From Chitinophagaceae bacterium (GTDB lineage: Bacteria; Bacteroidota; Bacteroidia; Chitinophagales; Chitinophagaceae), in the NCBI GenBank assembly GCA_947451935.1, contig CANGBH010000004.1, positions 20,948 through 84,947 of the forward strand: a stretch of 64,000 bases of DNA, in the 5' to 3' direction. The notes under the pieces were generated by a model. That model was not told where the DNA came from and ran no database searches. It worked only from the letters and a program-made list of their open reading frames with translations. A program made the translations under genes and the position numbers. Shown here piece by piece: positions 17,797 to 27,024 of the stretch; the first letter of the stretch is position 1; every line of letters begins with the position of its first letter.

Positions 17797-18816
17797 ATGC
17801 AACCCATTCCCATTCGCACAACAGTTGTAGGAAGTTACCCATTTCCAGGTTGGCTAGAATATGCTACACAAAACCTAAATTCATTTGGTGCTGCAGACAT
17901 TGAAGAAATGGCTGAAGATGCTGTAATTGCAGCTATTCACGACCAAGTGAAAGCAGGATTAGATGTCATAACTGATGGAGAACAGACTCGATTCGACTTC
18001 AATCTTTCCTTCTATGGATTTATCACAGGCATTCAACCGAATCATACTGAAACAAGAAAATTCGGTCCACCTGCTCATGATCAACGTGGAAAACATAGCA
18101 TAACATCAAGTTTAGTTGCTCCTAATGGACTAGGGTCCATCAAAGAATACCACAGATTAAAAAGACTTGCGCCTGCTGGACCAACATTGAAAATGAGTCT
18201 ACCCGGCCCATATACACTCAGTGGACGATTATTACCAAACGAACAATACAAAGACCGATGGGAAATTACGGAAGCACTTATTCCTATCATTCAAAAAGAA
18301 CTAATAGCATTAGTGGCTGCAGGGTGTACAGAAATCACACTAGATGAGCCTTCAATGAGCTGCTACGCATACAAAGAGGACACAAAGCGTTTTGTATCCA
18401 TCTTCAATGAAACAGTATCTGTTATAAAAGATAAATGCAGGCTTTCCACTCACCTATGCTTTGGAAACTTCAAAGGAAGACCTGTTGGCTATAGAAGCTT
18501 AAAGCCGATGCTTCCTGATTTCCTTGACATGAACGTAAATGAAATTCATATCGAAATGGCCAACAGAGAATTTGCAGAGATAGAACTATTGGCAAACTTC
18601 GCAGAAAAAATGGATGTGTCAGTTGGTATAATAGATGTCAAGAATTATTACATTGAATCGGTAGAAGACGTAAAAGAAAGAATTAAAAAATGTCTGCAAT
18701 ATGTTCCTGCTGAAAAGCTATCTGTTGCTCCAGACTGTGGCTTAAGCCAAACAGCACGATGGGCATCAAAACAAAAGTTGATCAACATGGTAGAAGGTGC
18801 AAAACAAATGCGATGA
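17797..18816 (+). CDS. stand-alone MetE C-terminal-domain-like methyltransferase
   Basis: A 339-residue single barrel related to the catalytic C-terminal half of cobalamin-independent methionine synthase; the N-terminal half of MetE is absent. N-terminal VVGSYPFPGW, VITDGEQTRFDF and LDEPSMSCY are family features, and the zinc ligands are retained as THLCFGN (His, Cys), HIEMANREF (Glu) and PDCGLS (Cys). The track start at 17728 lies in the previous gene; the ATG of MQPIPIRTT, 7 bp after the SIS stop, is used. Such short forms may use other methyl donors or substrates; its place in a sugar-type operon is unexplained. Confidence 0.82.
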   Translation: MQPIPIRTTVVGSYPFPGWLEYATQNLNSFGAADIEEMAEDAVIAAIHDQVKAGLDVITDGEQTRFDFNLSFYGFITGIQPNHTETRKFGPPAHDQRGKHSITSSLVAPNGLGSIKEYHRLKRLAPAGPTLKMSLPGPYTLSGRLLPNEQYKDRWEITEALIPIIQKELIALVAAGCTEITLDEPSMSCYAYKEDTKRFVSIFNETVSVIKDKCRLSTHLCFGNFKGRPVGYRSLKPMLPDFLDMNVNEIHIEMANREFAEIELLANFAEKMDVSVGIIDVKNYYIESVEDVKERIKKCLQYVPAEKLSVAPDCGLSQTARWASKQKLINMVEGAKQMR

Positions 18817-18825
18817 AAAATTGAT

Positions 18826-19689
18826 ATGATAAAAGCTATACGAAAAAACGAGTCACTCATTGATGATATTCTTCATGCCAGCAAGGATGAAGAAAATTTT
18901 CATATCTGGTGGTTAGGACAAAGCGGGTATTTGTTACAGTATAAGAATATCAGAATTCTTATCGACCCCTATTTATCAGACTCACTTACCAAGAAATACG
19001 AGAACACCGAAAAGCCACATGTTCGAATCAGTGAGCTAGTTATTTCTCCATCAGAACTCCCGCGTATAGATTATATCACTTCGAGCCACAATCATACAGA
19101 CCACTTGGATGCTGAAACAATAATTCCAATTTTAAAAAATAATTCAAACTGCAAACTCATTATCCCTGAAGCCAATAGGACTCTTGTTTGTGAAAGGCTT
19201 CATCTTGAAAGCCATACTCCTATTGGATTAGACGCAGGGGAAGCTTATGAAACAACAGCATTTAGCATAAGTGCAATACCGGCATCTCATAATACAATTG
19301 AAAAAGACGAAGCTGGTAAATGCCGTTTTTTAGGCTACATAATTAGACTTGGAAAATGGTGTATATACCACAGTGGAGATACATTACTATACGACGAAAT
19401 GATTTCGCTAATCAAAAAACATAAGCCTGATTTAGCCTTACTCCCTATCAATGGAAATGACCCAGCTAGAAAAGTGGCGGGGAATTTAAACTCAACCGAA
19501 GCCGTATTCTTGGCAAAGGAAACTAATATTCCGATAATTATTCCATGCCATTATGATCTGTTTGAATTCAATACAGTAGACGTAAATGAGTTCATCCATA
19601 TTGCACAAAATGAAAACCAACGCTATTGTGTATTGGACTTAGGCGGAAAATTTTCCAGCCATGAATTCCATAATCAGGTTATAAAATAA
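18826..19689 (+). CDS. UlaG-like metallo-beta-lactamase-fold hydrolase
   Basis: A 287-residue metallohydrolase with HxHxDH as SSHNHTDHLD, later ligands in IPASHNTI, HSGDTLLY and IIPCHYDLF, and the N-terminal WWLGQSGYLLQ strand, all typical of the UlaG-type branch (L-ascorbate-6-phosphate lactonase and relatives). Last gene of the six-gene operon, 9 bp after the MetE-like gene. A phospho-sugar lactone is a plausible substrate given the kinase and SIS protein upstream, but this is inference. It converges with the DUF952 gene 4 bp away. Confidence 0.85.
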   Translation: MIKAIRKNESLIDDILHASKDEENFHIWWLGQSGYLLQYKNIRILIDPYLSDSLTKKYENTEKPHVRISELVISPSELPRIDYITSSHNHTDHLDAETIIPILKNNSNCKLIIPEANRTLVCERLHLESHTPIGLDAGEAYETTAFSISAIPASHNTIEKDEAGKCRFLGYIIRLGKWCIYHSGDTLLYDEMISLIKKHKPDLALLPINGNDPARKVAGNLNSTEAVFLAKETNIPIIIPCHYDLFEFNTVDVNEFIHIAQNENQRYCVLDLGGKFSSHEFHNQVIK

Positions 19690-19693
19690 ACAT

Positions 19694-19993
19694 CTACTTA
19701 GATTCTGTAGCAACGACTGAATCTAAATTGATTGGTCCGTAAACGTGGGGGAATGTTTGTTCTAATGAAGGAGACCACTCAAATATAAATTGACTTGAAA
19801 GTTTATCGGTATCTATGGTTAGTTGAACCAAGTCACTAACTCCTTTATAATATTTGTCTTTTATGTACTCTACTTGGCTAGCCTCGCAGCAATGTATAAA
19901 GCCTTCGGCATTTAAAGCCGGTGAAGAATAAACACCTTCTGCCTGCGCTTTTTGCCAAGCTTCAGCAGTAGTAATATGATAAATTTTAGCCAT
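19694..19993 (-). CDS. DUF952 family protein
   Basis: A 99-residue protein beginning MAKIYHITT with the conserved EGFIHCCEASQV and FPHVYGPINLDSV segments that define DUF952, a small fold related to glutathione-S-transferase-adjacent domains of unknown function. Last gene of the aromatic amino acid operon, 14 bp after aroC; no direct role in the pathway is known. Confidence 0.88.
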   Translation of the reverse strand: MAKIYHITTAEAWQKAQAEGVYSSPALNAEGFIHCCEASQVEYIKDKYYKGVSDLVQLTIDTDKLSSQFIFEWSPSLEQTFPHVYGPINLDSVVATESK

Positions 19994-20007
19994 GTGTTAA
20001 TTTTCGT

Positions 20008-21003
20008 TTATGAATATACGGGTTTTATATGTTGCGACCGCAACATAAGGTCAGCAAATACAAATGCAGTAACCGCTTCAAGTACTGGTGGCACCCTTAG
20101 CGCAATACATAAATCATGTCTTCCACGAACCGCGAAATTTTCCATTGCATCGGTCTCCCAATTGTATGTATGCTGTTCTTTGGGTGTAGAAGAAGTTGGC
20201 TTAATGGCAATTCTAAAAACAATCTCATTGCCATTAGTAATTCCCCCTATAATTCCACCTGCATGATTCGTAGTTGTTTTACCTTCTTTATTTTCAATGG
20301 AATCGTTATGATCTACTCCAAACATAGAAGCAGCTTTGAATCCTGTACCGAATTCAATACCACGAACGGCTGGAATAGCAAATACAGCGTGTGAAATGAG
20401 TGATTCGGCAGAATCAAAAAATGGCTCACCTAATCCTAAAGGCAATCCATTCACCTTACACTCCACAATACCACCAACAGAATCTTTTTGATCTATCGCT
20501 TTCTGTAATCCAACTTCAACTGAAGACTCCCCACCTATAGAAACTATTTCAGAAACAACAGATATCCCTTTTAATATTTTTTTAGCTACTACTCCAGCTG
20601 CAACAAGACAAAGTGTTAATCGTCCACTAAAATGTCCACCTCCACGAAAATCTTCAAATCCTCCAAATTTTCTATTGGCAACAAAATCAGCATGACCTGG
20701 TCTTGGCACAGCACGCTGCTTTTCATAATCACCAGAACGTGTATTCTTATTTTCAAACAACAGCATTAATGGCGCGCCAGTTGTTTTGCCATTAAATACG
20801 CCACTCTTAAATATTGGTAAATCTTCTTCTTGCCTTGGTGTTGTACCTTTTTGCGTACCACCTTTTCTCCGTTCTGTATCAACAATAAAATCTTCTACAG
20901 CTAGTGGCAATCCAGCAGGACAACCATCAATCACTACACCTAAACCCTCTCCATGCGATTCACCAAAAATAGATACTGAAAAAATCTTTCCGAAATGGTT
21001 CAT
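20008..21003 (-). CDS. aroC: chorismate synthase
   Basis: Converts 5-enolpyruvylshikimate-3-phosphate to chorismate using reduced FMN; cytoplasmic. Signature motifs present: FGESHGEGLGVVIDGCPAG at the N-terminus, VPRPGHADF, and FRGGGHFSGRLT. 331 residues, slightly shorter than the usual 350-390 but with all core motifs. It follows aroA by 9 bp within the nine-gene operon. Confidence 0.97.
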   Translation of the reverse strand: MNHFGKIFSVSIFGESHGEGLGVVIDGCPAGLPLAVEDFIVDTERRKGGTQKGTTPRQEEDLPIFKSGVFNGKTTGAPLMLLFENKNTRSGDYEKQRAVPRPGHADFVANRKFGGFEDFRGGGHFSGRLTLCLVAAGVVAKKILKGISVVSEIVSIGGESSVEVGLQKAIDQKDSVGGIVECKVNGLPLGLGEPFFDSAESLISHAVFAIPAVRGIEFGTGFKAASMFGVDHNDSIENKEGKTTTNHAGGIIGGITNGNEIVFRIAIKPTSSTPKEQHTYNWETDAMENFAVRGRHDLCIALRVPPVLEAVTAFVFADLMLRSQHIKPVYS

Positions 21004-21012
21004 GACTATTGT

Positions 21013-22293
21013 TTAATTCGTTTCCAAAGAAATATGAGCACCGAGGGAAATCATATGATGATAAAAATCGGGATATGACTTATTGATTGCTTCCGCATCG
21101 TTTATAATCACAGGTCCATCTGCACACAATGCTGCAACAGCAGCAGCCATGGCAATTCGATGATCATGATGAGAATGAACCTCAGCTCCATTCAAAACAC
21201 TACCACCATGCACATACATCATATCGCCATCTAGTTCAATTTTTATACCCATTTTACCAAAAACATCCTGTAGCGTTAATGCCCTATCGCTTTCTTTATG
21301 GGTCAACCGTTTAGCACCTTTGATTTTTGTTACCCCTTTACAGTAAGCAGCCAATGACACTAATGGTGGAAATAAATCAGGGCACTCAGTTGCATCAAAT
21401 TCAAACGCAACTAATTCGCTTGGGGAAACAACATATTGTCCATCACTATAACTCAAGTTTGCACCAGCAGAGGTAATCGCTTCTAGTATTTTCTTATCCG
21501 CTTGAACAGAATCTGCATTCATTCCTTCAATGACAATTTTGGAAGAAATGGCTCCAGCAACAAATAAGAATGAGGCACCACTCCAATCACCCTCAACGGT
21601 ATAATGAATAATATCAGGTGTAGAATTCTCCGCAGCAGGCCCAAAAGTGAAGGTCGCATAGGAGTCCACAACAGGAAGTTTCATGCCAAACGCCTTAATT
21701 ACCTGCAAGGTCATATCAATATATGGCCTACTTTTTAAGTCTTTTACTTTTATGGTAACGTCAGATGCATTTGAAGCTGAAAAAGCGAATAAAAGTCCAG
21801 TTAAAAACTGAGAACTCAAACTCCCGTCGACCTCAATAGAAGAAGGCACCATCGGCCCCTTAATCTGAATAGGAAGCTTTCCATTGTTAGACGAAATAGC
21901 AATACCCAATTTTGGAAATATCTCATCAAAAAAATGCATTGGCCGATTCATTAATGAGCCTGAACCAGTCAACGTAAGTTGCTGACTACTTATTGAAGCA
22001 ATGGGAGTGAACATCCTTATTCCCAATCCACTTTCCCCACAAAATACAGTATCCTTAACGGGCATAACACCTACACTTGATATTTCAAGATGATCTGTAT
22101 GTTCAATAATTACTGCTCCAAGTTTTTGAATCACATCGATTGCTGCAAGATCATCATTTGAATTACCTGGAGTATAAATCAATGTTTTCCCTACATGAAG
22201 CAAGGAGGCGGCACAAGCGCGTTGCATATCACTTTTAGACCTTGGTGCACTAATGTTTCCATTCAATACGGATGGATTAACTATTGCCTTCAT
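21013..22293 (-). CDS. aroA: 3-phosphoshikimate 1-carboxyvinyltransferase (EPSP synthase)
   Basis: 426 residues. Adds enolpyruvate from PEP to shikimate-3-phosphate. N-terminal SAPRSKSDMQRA carries the Lys-Ser substrate motif; GESGLGIRMF replaces the usual NAGTAMR-like PEP loop, as commonly seen in this phylum; DGSLSSQFLTGLLFA and HKESDRA are further conserved motifs. It sits 8 bp after aroB and 9 bp before aroC. Confidence 0.96.
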   Translation of the reverse strand: MKAIVNPSVLNGNISAPRSKSDMQRACAASLLHVGKTLIYTPGNSNDDLAAIDVIQKLGAVIIEHTDHLEISSVGVMPVKDTVFCGESGLGIRMFTPIASISSQQLTLTGSGSLMNRPMHFFDEIFPKLGIAISSNNGKLPIQIKGPMVPSSIEVDGSLSSQFLTGLLFAFSASNASDVTIKVKDLKSRPYIDMTLQVIKAFGMKLPVVDSYATFTFGPAAENSTPDIIHYTVEGDWSGASFLFVAGAISSKIVIEGMNADSVQADKKILEAITSAGANLSYSDGQYVVSPSELVAFEFDATECPDLFPPLVSLAAYCKGVTKIKGAKRLTHKESDRALTLQDVFGKMGIKIELDGDMMYVHGGSVLNGAEVHSHHDHRIAMAAAVAALCADGPVIINDAEAINKSYPDFYHHMISLGAHISLETN

Positions 22294-22301
22294 TGTATTT
22301 A

Positions 22302-23345
22302 TTACTTAATCATGTTATTAAACTCTACCAAATGGTCATGCAATGCATCAACAGAAATCTTTTGTATTAAACCAGTTCCTATTTTTTGTAATAAAATATA
22401 GCTCATGTCTTTGTTCACACGCTTCTTATCCATCTTCAACACATTAAACACTTTTTTTACATCAAATTTTCCTCTAGTCGGCAATCCATATTCTATCAAT
22501 ACCTTTTCTATTCTATCTGCCCCTTTTAGTCCCACTGCTTTTTCTGAAAGCCATGAAGCGAAAATCATTCCTAATGAAACAGCTTGACCATGCGTCAATT
22601 CGTATTGAGTTTCTAAGGCATGTCCAAGGGTATGACCGAAATTGAGCAACTTTCTATTGCCTGTTTCAAATTCATCCGCTTTAACAACACCCACTTTCAA
22701 TTTTACATTGCGCAGAATAATATCTCTAAGAAGGGATTTGTCACGCTTCACTTTAGCAATATTACTTTTCTCTAACAATGAAAACGTTTTGCTATCCAAT
22801 ATACAAGCATGCTTGATGATCTCAGCAAACCCGTTACTCCATTCTGAATCTGGTAATGTTTTCAAAAAATCAAGATCATAAAACAAAAAAGAGGGTTGAC
22901 GAATCACCCCCACCATGTTTTTATATTCCCCTACATCGATACCGTTTTTACCTCCAATAGAAGCATCTACCATAGCTAATAATGATGTAGGCACAAAACC
23001 AAACTCAATGCCCCTCATATATACCGAAGCGATGTAGCCGGTAAGGTCTGTAATAACTCCGCCTCCAATACCAATTAACGTAGTTTGTCTATCTGCAGAA
23101 AATTCAATTAGCTGATCAATTACTGCGTCCACTGTAGCCTGAACCTTATACTCCTCACCAGCTTTCAAGGTAATTACATTCCACTTCTTGAATTTACTTT
23201 TATGCGCAACAAAAACATTTTCATCAGTAATAATAATCGCCTTCTCTTTGTTTACAATTTGATCAAAATTATTGAATGATGCATCAAAGTAGCAATCGAC
23301 AATTTTCTGTGAAAAACGAAAACGTGTTTTTTTCATACTCGTCAT
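22302..23345 (-). CDS. aroB: 3-dehydroquinate synthase
   Basis: 347 residues. NAD- and metal-dependent cyclisation of DAHP to 3-dehydroquinate. Motifs GIGGGVITDLTGYIASVYMRG, SIGGKNGIDVGEYKN and NFGHTLGHALE (metal ligands) are all visible. The start follows the TnpA-like gene by 4 bp, so translation is probably coupled to it; MTSMKK offers two nearby Met starts. Confidence 0.97.
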   Translation of the reverse strand: MTSMKKTRFRFSQKIVDCYFDASFNNFDQIVNKEKAIIITDENVFVAHKSKFKKWNVITLKAGEEYKVQATVDAVIDQLIEFSADRQTTLIGIGGGVITDLTGYIASVYMRGIEFGFVPTSLLAMVDASIGGKNGIDVGEYKNMVGVIRQPSFLFYDLDFLKTLPDSEWSNGFAEIIKHACILDSKTFSLLEKSNIAKVKRDKSLLRDIILRNVKLKVGVVKADEFETGNRKLLNFGHTLGHALETQYELTHGQAVSLGMIFASWLSEKAVGLKGADRIEKVLIEYGLPTRGKFDVKKVFNVLKMDKKRVNKDMSYILLQKIGTGLIQKISVDALHDHLVEFNNMIK

Positions 23346-23349
23346 ACTA

Positions 23350-23772
23350 TTACTTATCTGTTTTTAAAAAGACTTCGATCTCTGTTTGAAACGTCCTTGT
23401 CAAATGATACTCTTCTTGCCTTTCAATAAATGATGTCACTTGTGCAAGTGAACCAGGACTCACTGAATAAGCAATGATTTCATCAGACCAGTCAAATCCA
23501 GCCTTTATCAATTGAGTCGTGTTTGTCCATTCGGAAGACTCAGAACGCAACAACCTCATAACCTGAGATAAATTCTGGGCAGGATGCAACTGCAATAAAA
23601 GATGAACATGATCTTCGGCTCCATTCACTTCTAATAAATGAATTCCTTTTTCTTCTGCCAGTTTTTTTATGTGACTAAAAAGAACAACCCTTACCGGCCG
23701 TGTTAATACACTTTCCCTGTTTCGAGTTGACCAAATGATGTGCACATATAAAAAAACCTGTACCATGGTCAA
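23350..23772 (-). CDS. domesticated HUH (Y1) transposase-like protein, catalytic Tyr apparently replaced
   Basis: A 140-residue TnpA_IS200/REP-associated (Y1_Tnp) domain: N-terminal YVHIIWSTRNRE, the metal-binding HUH as EDHVHLLLQ (His55, His57), LLRSESSEW, and C-terminal VTSFIERQEEYHLTRTFQTE. In active relatives this helix reads like KYIENQEEHH, whose Tyr cleaves DNA; here Phe115 occupies that place (Tyr122 is seven residues later). There is no partner tnpB and no evident end sequence, and the gene is packed inside the aromatic operon, 17 bp after DAHP synthase and 4 bp before aroB. It is best read as a co-opted nucleic-acid-binding protein rather than a recent insertion. Confidence 0.85.
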   Translation of the reverse strand: MTMVQVFLYVHIIWSTRNRESVLTRPVRVVLFSHIKKLAEEKGIHLLEVNGAEDHVHLLLQLHPAQNLSQVMRLLRSESSEWTNTTQLIKAGFDWSDEIIAYSVSPGSLAQVTSFIERQEEYHLTRTFQTEIEVFLKTDK

Positions 23773-23789
23773 TTTATTAGTAGCGAACC

Positions 23790-24878
23790 TTAATCGTTCA
23801 TGACTTTATTCTGCCTATTAATACTTTCCATATGGATTGCATCCATGTAGCGCGTTACAAACTCTTCGCTAAGAGAAAGTTTGTCAGCCTTCTTCACAGC
23901 TTTATCCAAAATTTCATTCCAACGATTTGCTTGCAAAATAGTTACATTATTATTCTTCTTGTATGTTCCTATTTTTTCTGCAATATGCATACGCTGAGAA
24001 ATCAACTGCATCAACTCATCATCGATATGATTGATCTGTTCTCTCAACTTATCAAGTGCAATATGGAATGTTTCTGATGAAACATCTTCTCTTCTCCATA
24101 CGATCTCATCCAACATCTCTGCAAGACGCTCAGGAGTAATTTGCTGCTTAGCATCGCTCCATGCATTATCTGGATCGATATGGCTTTCAATCATCAAGCC
24201 ATCAAAATCAAGGTCGATTGCTTTTTGAGCAGTGGCAAGAAGAATATCTCGACGACCACAAATATGAGAAGGGTCATTGATGATTGGCATTCCTGGCATT
24301 CTGCGTTTCATTTCAATCGCTAAATGCCACATTGGAGCATTCCTAAATTCTGTATTACCATAAGAAGAAAAACCACGGTGGATTAATCCAATTTCTTTTA
24401 TACCAGCACGAGCAACACGCTCAACAGCACCTTGCCATAATTCAAGATCAGGGTTGATTGGGTTCTTAATCAACACTGGTACATCTACACCGCGAAGTGC
24501 ATCGGCAACTTCTTGCACACTAAATGGGTTAACTGTTGTTCTAGCACCAACCCATAAAACATCTACGTCAAATGTGAGTGCATCTTCAACTTGCTTTCCT
24601 GTTGCTACTTCTACAGTGGTAGGTAAACCAGTAAGTTTTTTTGCTTGTTGTAACCAAGGCAAACCCTTTGCTCCAATACCTTCAAACATTCCAGGCTTGG
24701 TTCTTGGTTTCCATATACCAGCACGCAACATATCTACTTTACCAGTGTTTGCAAGGCGTTGTGCAGTGGCAAGAACTTGCTCTTCTGTTTCAGCACTGCA
24801 AGGGCCAGAAATAATAAGAGGACGTTTATTCCAAGCTGCTTTTACAATTGATTGATGACTTTCTTGTGTTGTTTCCAT
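23790..24878 (-). CDS. bifunctional DAHP synthase / type II chorismate mutase
   Basis: 362 residues. Residues about 15-260 form the type I DAHP synthase barrel (ISGPCSAE, AGIWKPRTKPGMFEG, INDPSHICG), condensing PEP and erythrose-4-phosphate; about 270-355 is an AroQ-type chorismate mutase (ALDKLREQINHIDDELMQLI, ISQRMHIAEKIG) converting chorismate to prephenate. This fusion links entry to the pathway with the Phe/Tyr branch and is widespread in Bacteroidota. It lies between tyrA (40-bp gap) and the TnpA-like gene. Confidence 0.95.
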   Translation of the reverse strand: METTQESHQSIVKAAWNKRPLIISGPCSAETEEQVLATAQRLANTGKVDMLRAGIWKPRTKPGMFEGIGAKGLPWLQQAKKLTGLPTTVEVATGKQVEDALTFDVDVLWVGARTTVNPFSVQEVADALRGVDVPVLIKNPINPDLELWQGAVERVARAGIKEIGLIHRGFSSYGNTEFRNAPMWHLAIEMKRRMPGMPIINDPSHICGRRDILLATAQKAIDLDFDGLMIESHIDPDNAWSDAKQQITPERLAEMLDEIVWRREDVSSETFHIALDKLREQINHIDDELMQLISQRMHIAEKIGTYKKNNNVTILQANRWNEILDKAVKKADKLSLSEEFVTRYMDAIHMESINRQNKVMND

Positions 24879-24918
24879 GATGTAAAATTAACGTTTTAAA
24901 AAGAATGTTTATTTTATA

Positions 24919-25773
24919 CTAATGAATGATCCTTCGGATCTGATTTGCTTTTTCCATTAACTCGTGAAGATATTCCCAGTTCTCTTTCTCTAAACAAGAT
25001 TTAAATTTTCTCAGCTGCATGATGTGCTCATTCAATACATCCAGAATGTTATCCTTGTTTTGCTTTAAAATTGGTGTCCACATATCTGGGCTACTCTTTG
25101 CCAACCTTACGGTACTCTCAAATCCTGCACTAGCCATTTCAAAAATGGCACTATCTTCTTTTTCCTTTTCAAGCACGGTGTTTGCCAAGGCGAATGAAGT
25201 GATATGAGATATATGACTAACGTATGCAGCATGAAGATCATGATCGTGTGCATCCATCTCGAAAATGCGCATATTCAAATTGCCGAAAAGTAATTTAGCA
25301 TAGGCAATGGCCTCATCACTACTATCCTGAGCATCACAAATAATCACTGATTTATCTTCGAATGCGCCTTCTACCGCTGCAGTAGGACCACTATATTCTG
25401 TTCCCCACATAGGATGTGCAGCGACAAACTGACTCCGCTTTGGATGGCCTTTTACTTTATCGATCAATAAACTTTTTGTAGAACCTAAATCGATAACTAT
25501 TTGCTGATCAATTAAGTCAAGTATTTTAGGCACAAGCGTTATCATACTATCAACCGGAATAGCAACTAGAATAACATCCGATTTTGAAATGGCGTCTTCC
25601 ATGCTCAACATTTCATCAACAAGATGAAGTGCGATGGCTTGCTCAGCATGAAGCGGGTTATTGTCAATACCAACAACATGGTTTGATATGCCCTTTTTCT
25701 TACACTGAAGTGCAAGTGAGCCACCAATCAAACCAACTCCAACTATCGCAATATTTTTTTTATCTATATTCAT
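24919..25773 (-). CDS. tyrA: prephenate (or arogenate) dehydrogenase
   Basis: 284 residues. Rossmann start IVGVGLIGGSLALQCK, catalytic-site AAHPMWGTEYSGP and the helical C-terminal dimerisation domain with VSHISHITSFALA. Oxidatively decarboxylates prephenate toward tyrosine in the cytoplasm. No ACT domain is present, so feedback control by tyrosine through such a domain is not expected. Follows the aminotransferase gene by 69 bp, the longest gap inside the operon. Confidence 0.94.
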   Translation of the reverse strand: MNIDKKNIAIVGVGLIGGSLALQCKKKGISNHVVGIDNNPLHAEQAIALHLVDEMLSMEDAISKSDVILVAIPVDSMITLVPKILDLIDQQIVIDLGSTKSLLIDKVKGHPKRSQFVAAHPMWGTEYSGPTAAVEGAFEDKSVIICDAQDSSDEAIAYAKLLFGNLNMRIFEMDAHDHDLHAAYVSHISHITSFALANTVLEKEKEDSAIFEMASAGFESTVRLAKSSPDMWTPILKQNKDNILDVLNEHIMQLRKFKSCLEKENWEYLHELMEKANQIRRIIH

Positions 25774-25842
25774 TTGCTCAACTACTTAAAACCTATTTTG
25801 CGTTTAAATGATAGTATGTTCAATTTATATATTGATTATCTT

Positions 25843-27024
25843 CTATTCTTTTATCTTCTTCACTCTATTGATAGCTTCCTGTAAAATCTCTTCTTTGCTG
25901 CATAAACTCACACGCACAAAAGAATCACCAGCATCACCAAAAATTCCTCCAGGCGTAATGAATACACGGGCTTCATTCAACACTTTATCACTCAACTCGT
26001 ATCCAGACTTAAATTCACTTGGAATAGCAGCCCACACAAACATACCAACTTGATCTTTGGCATATGAGCATCCAAGTAAATCAAGTAACTCACATGCCAA
26101 TTTTTTTCTATCCGAGTAAACCTGATTAATATTGTCAAACCAGTCCTTGCCCAACTCTAACGCTTTAGATGCCGCAAGTTGAACAGGCAAAAACATACCA
26201 CTATCCATATTGCTTTTAAACCTCAAGATGGCATTGATATGTTCCGCAGAAGCAACAATCATCCCAACACGCCAACCCGCCATATTGTGTGATTTGCTCA
26301 ACGAGTTAAGTTCAATGACTACTTCTTTATCGATATCATACTCCAACAAACTTGTTGGATGATTATTCAAAATAAAACTGTATGGATTATCATGTACGAT
26401 CATTACTTTTTCGCGCTTTGCAAAAGCAATAATTTCGCTCAATAATTTTTTATCAGGAAGTTGACCAGTAGGCATATGAGGGTAATTGAGAAAAATAATT
26501 TTCACAACACCTTGTCCCTTTGCATTATACTCATCAATCATTTTCTTCCAAACGGCTAAATCTGGATGCCAATTATTTTCAGATTCAAGTCGATATGAAA
26601 GTACCGTACCTCCAGAAAGCTTGACAGCACTACTATATGTTGGATAACCAGGATTTGGAACAAATGCAGCATCGCCTTCCTGAAGATAAGTCATGCATAT
26701 ATGCATGACCCCTTCTTTACTTCCTATCAACGGAAGCACCTCAGTATCTGGATTCACCAAAACAGTATACCATTTTTTATACCATGCAGATATTGCATTT
26801 CGAAATATAGGTGAACCTTTATACGATTGGTAGGCATGAGTATTTTGCTTTTCCGCTTCCGTGTGTAATGCTTCAACCACAGATGGATGAGGTGGAAGAT
26901 CAGGACTGCCAATACCCAAATTAATTACTGCATGCCCTGTCTTATTAAGCTCATCGATTTCTCGAAGCTTAGTAGAGAAATAATATTCTCCAATTCCATT
27001 TAATCTAGATGATACCGGTATCAT
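25843..27024 (-). CDS. class I/II PLP aminotransferase of the aromatic operon
   Basis: 393 residues of the fold-type I aspartate aminotransferase family: NLGIGSPDLPPHP, NPGYPTYSSAV, NYPHMPTGQLP, HDNPYSFI, and the Schiff-base Lys in SLSKSHNMAGWRVG. It resembles LL-diaminopimelate or aspartate aminotransferases in overall pattern. Its start overlaps pheA by 4 bp, and it lies between pheA and tyrA, so it most likely transaminates phenylpyruvate and 4-hydroxyphenylpyruvate (or prephenate); the specificity is inferred from context. Confidence 0.88.
   Translation of the reverse strand: MIPVSSRLNGIGEYYFSTKLREIDELNKTGHAVINLGIGSPDLPPHPSVVEALHTEAEKQNTHAYQSYKGSPIFRNAISAWYKKWYTVLVNPDTEVLPLIGSKEGVMHICMTYLQEGDAAFVPNPGYPTYSSAVKLSGGTVLSYRLESENNWHPDLAVWKKMIDEYNAKGQGVVKIIFLNYPHMPTGQLPDKKLLSEIIAFAKREKVMIVHDNPYSFILNNHPTSLLEYDIDKEVVIELNSLSKSHNMAGWRVGMIVASAEHINAILRFKSNMDSGMFLPVQLAASKALELGKDWFDNINQVYSDRKKLACELLDLLGCSYAKDQVGMFVWAAIPSEFKSGYELSDKVLNEARVFITPGGIFGDAGDSFVRVSLCSKEEILQEAINRVKKIKE

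Noticed and set aside
23350-23772. Active insertion sequence of the IS200/IS605 type
   Set aside because: No tnpB, no end hairpins, tight operon spacing on both sides, and the catalytic Tyr appears replaced by Phe; treated as domesticated instead.
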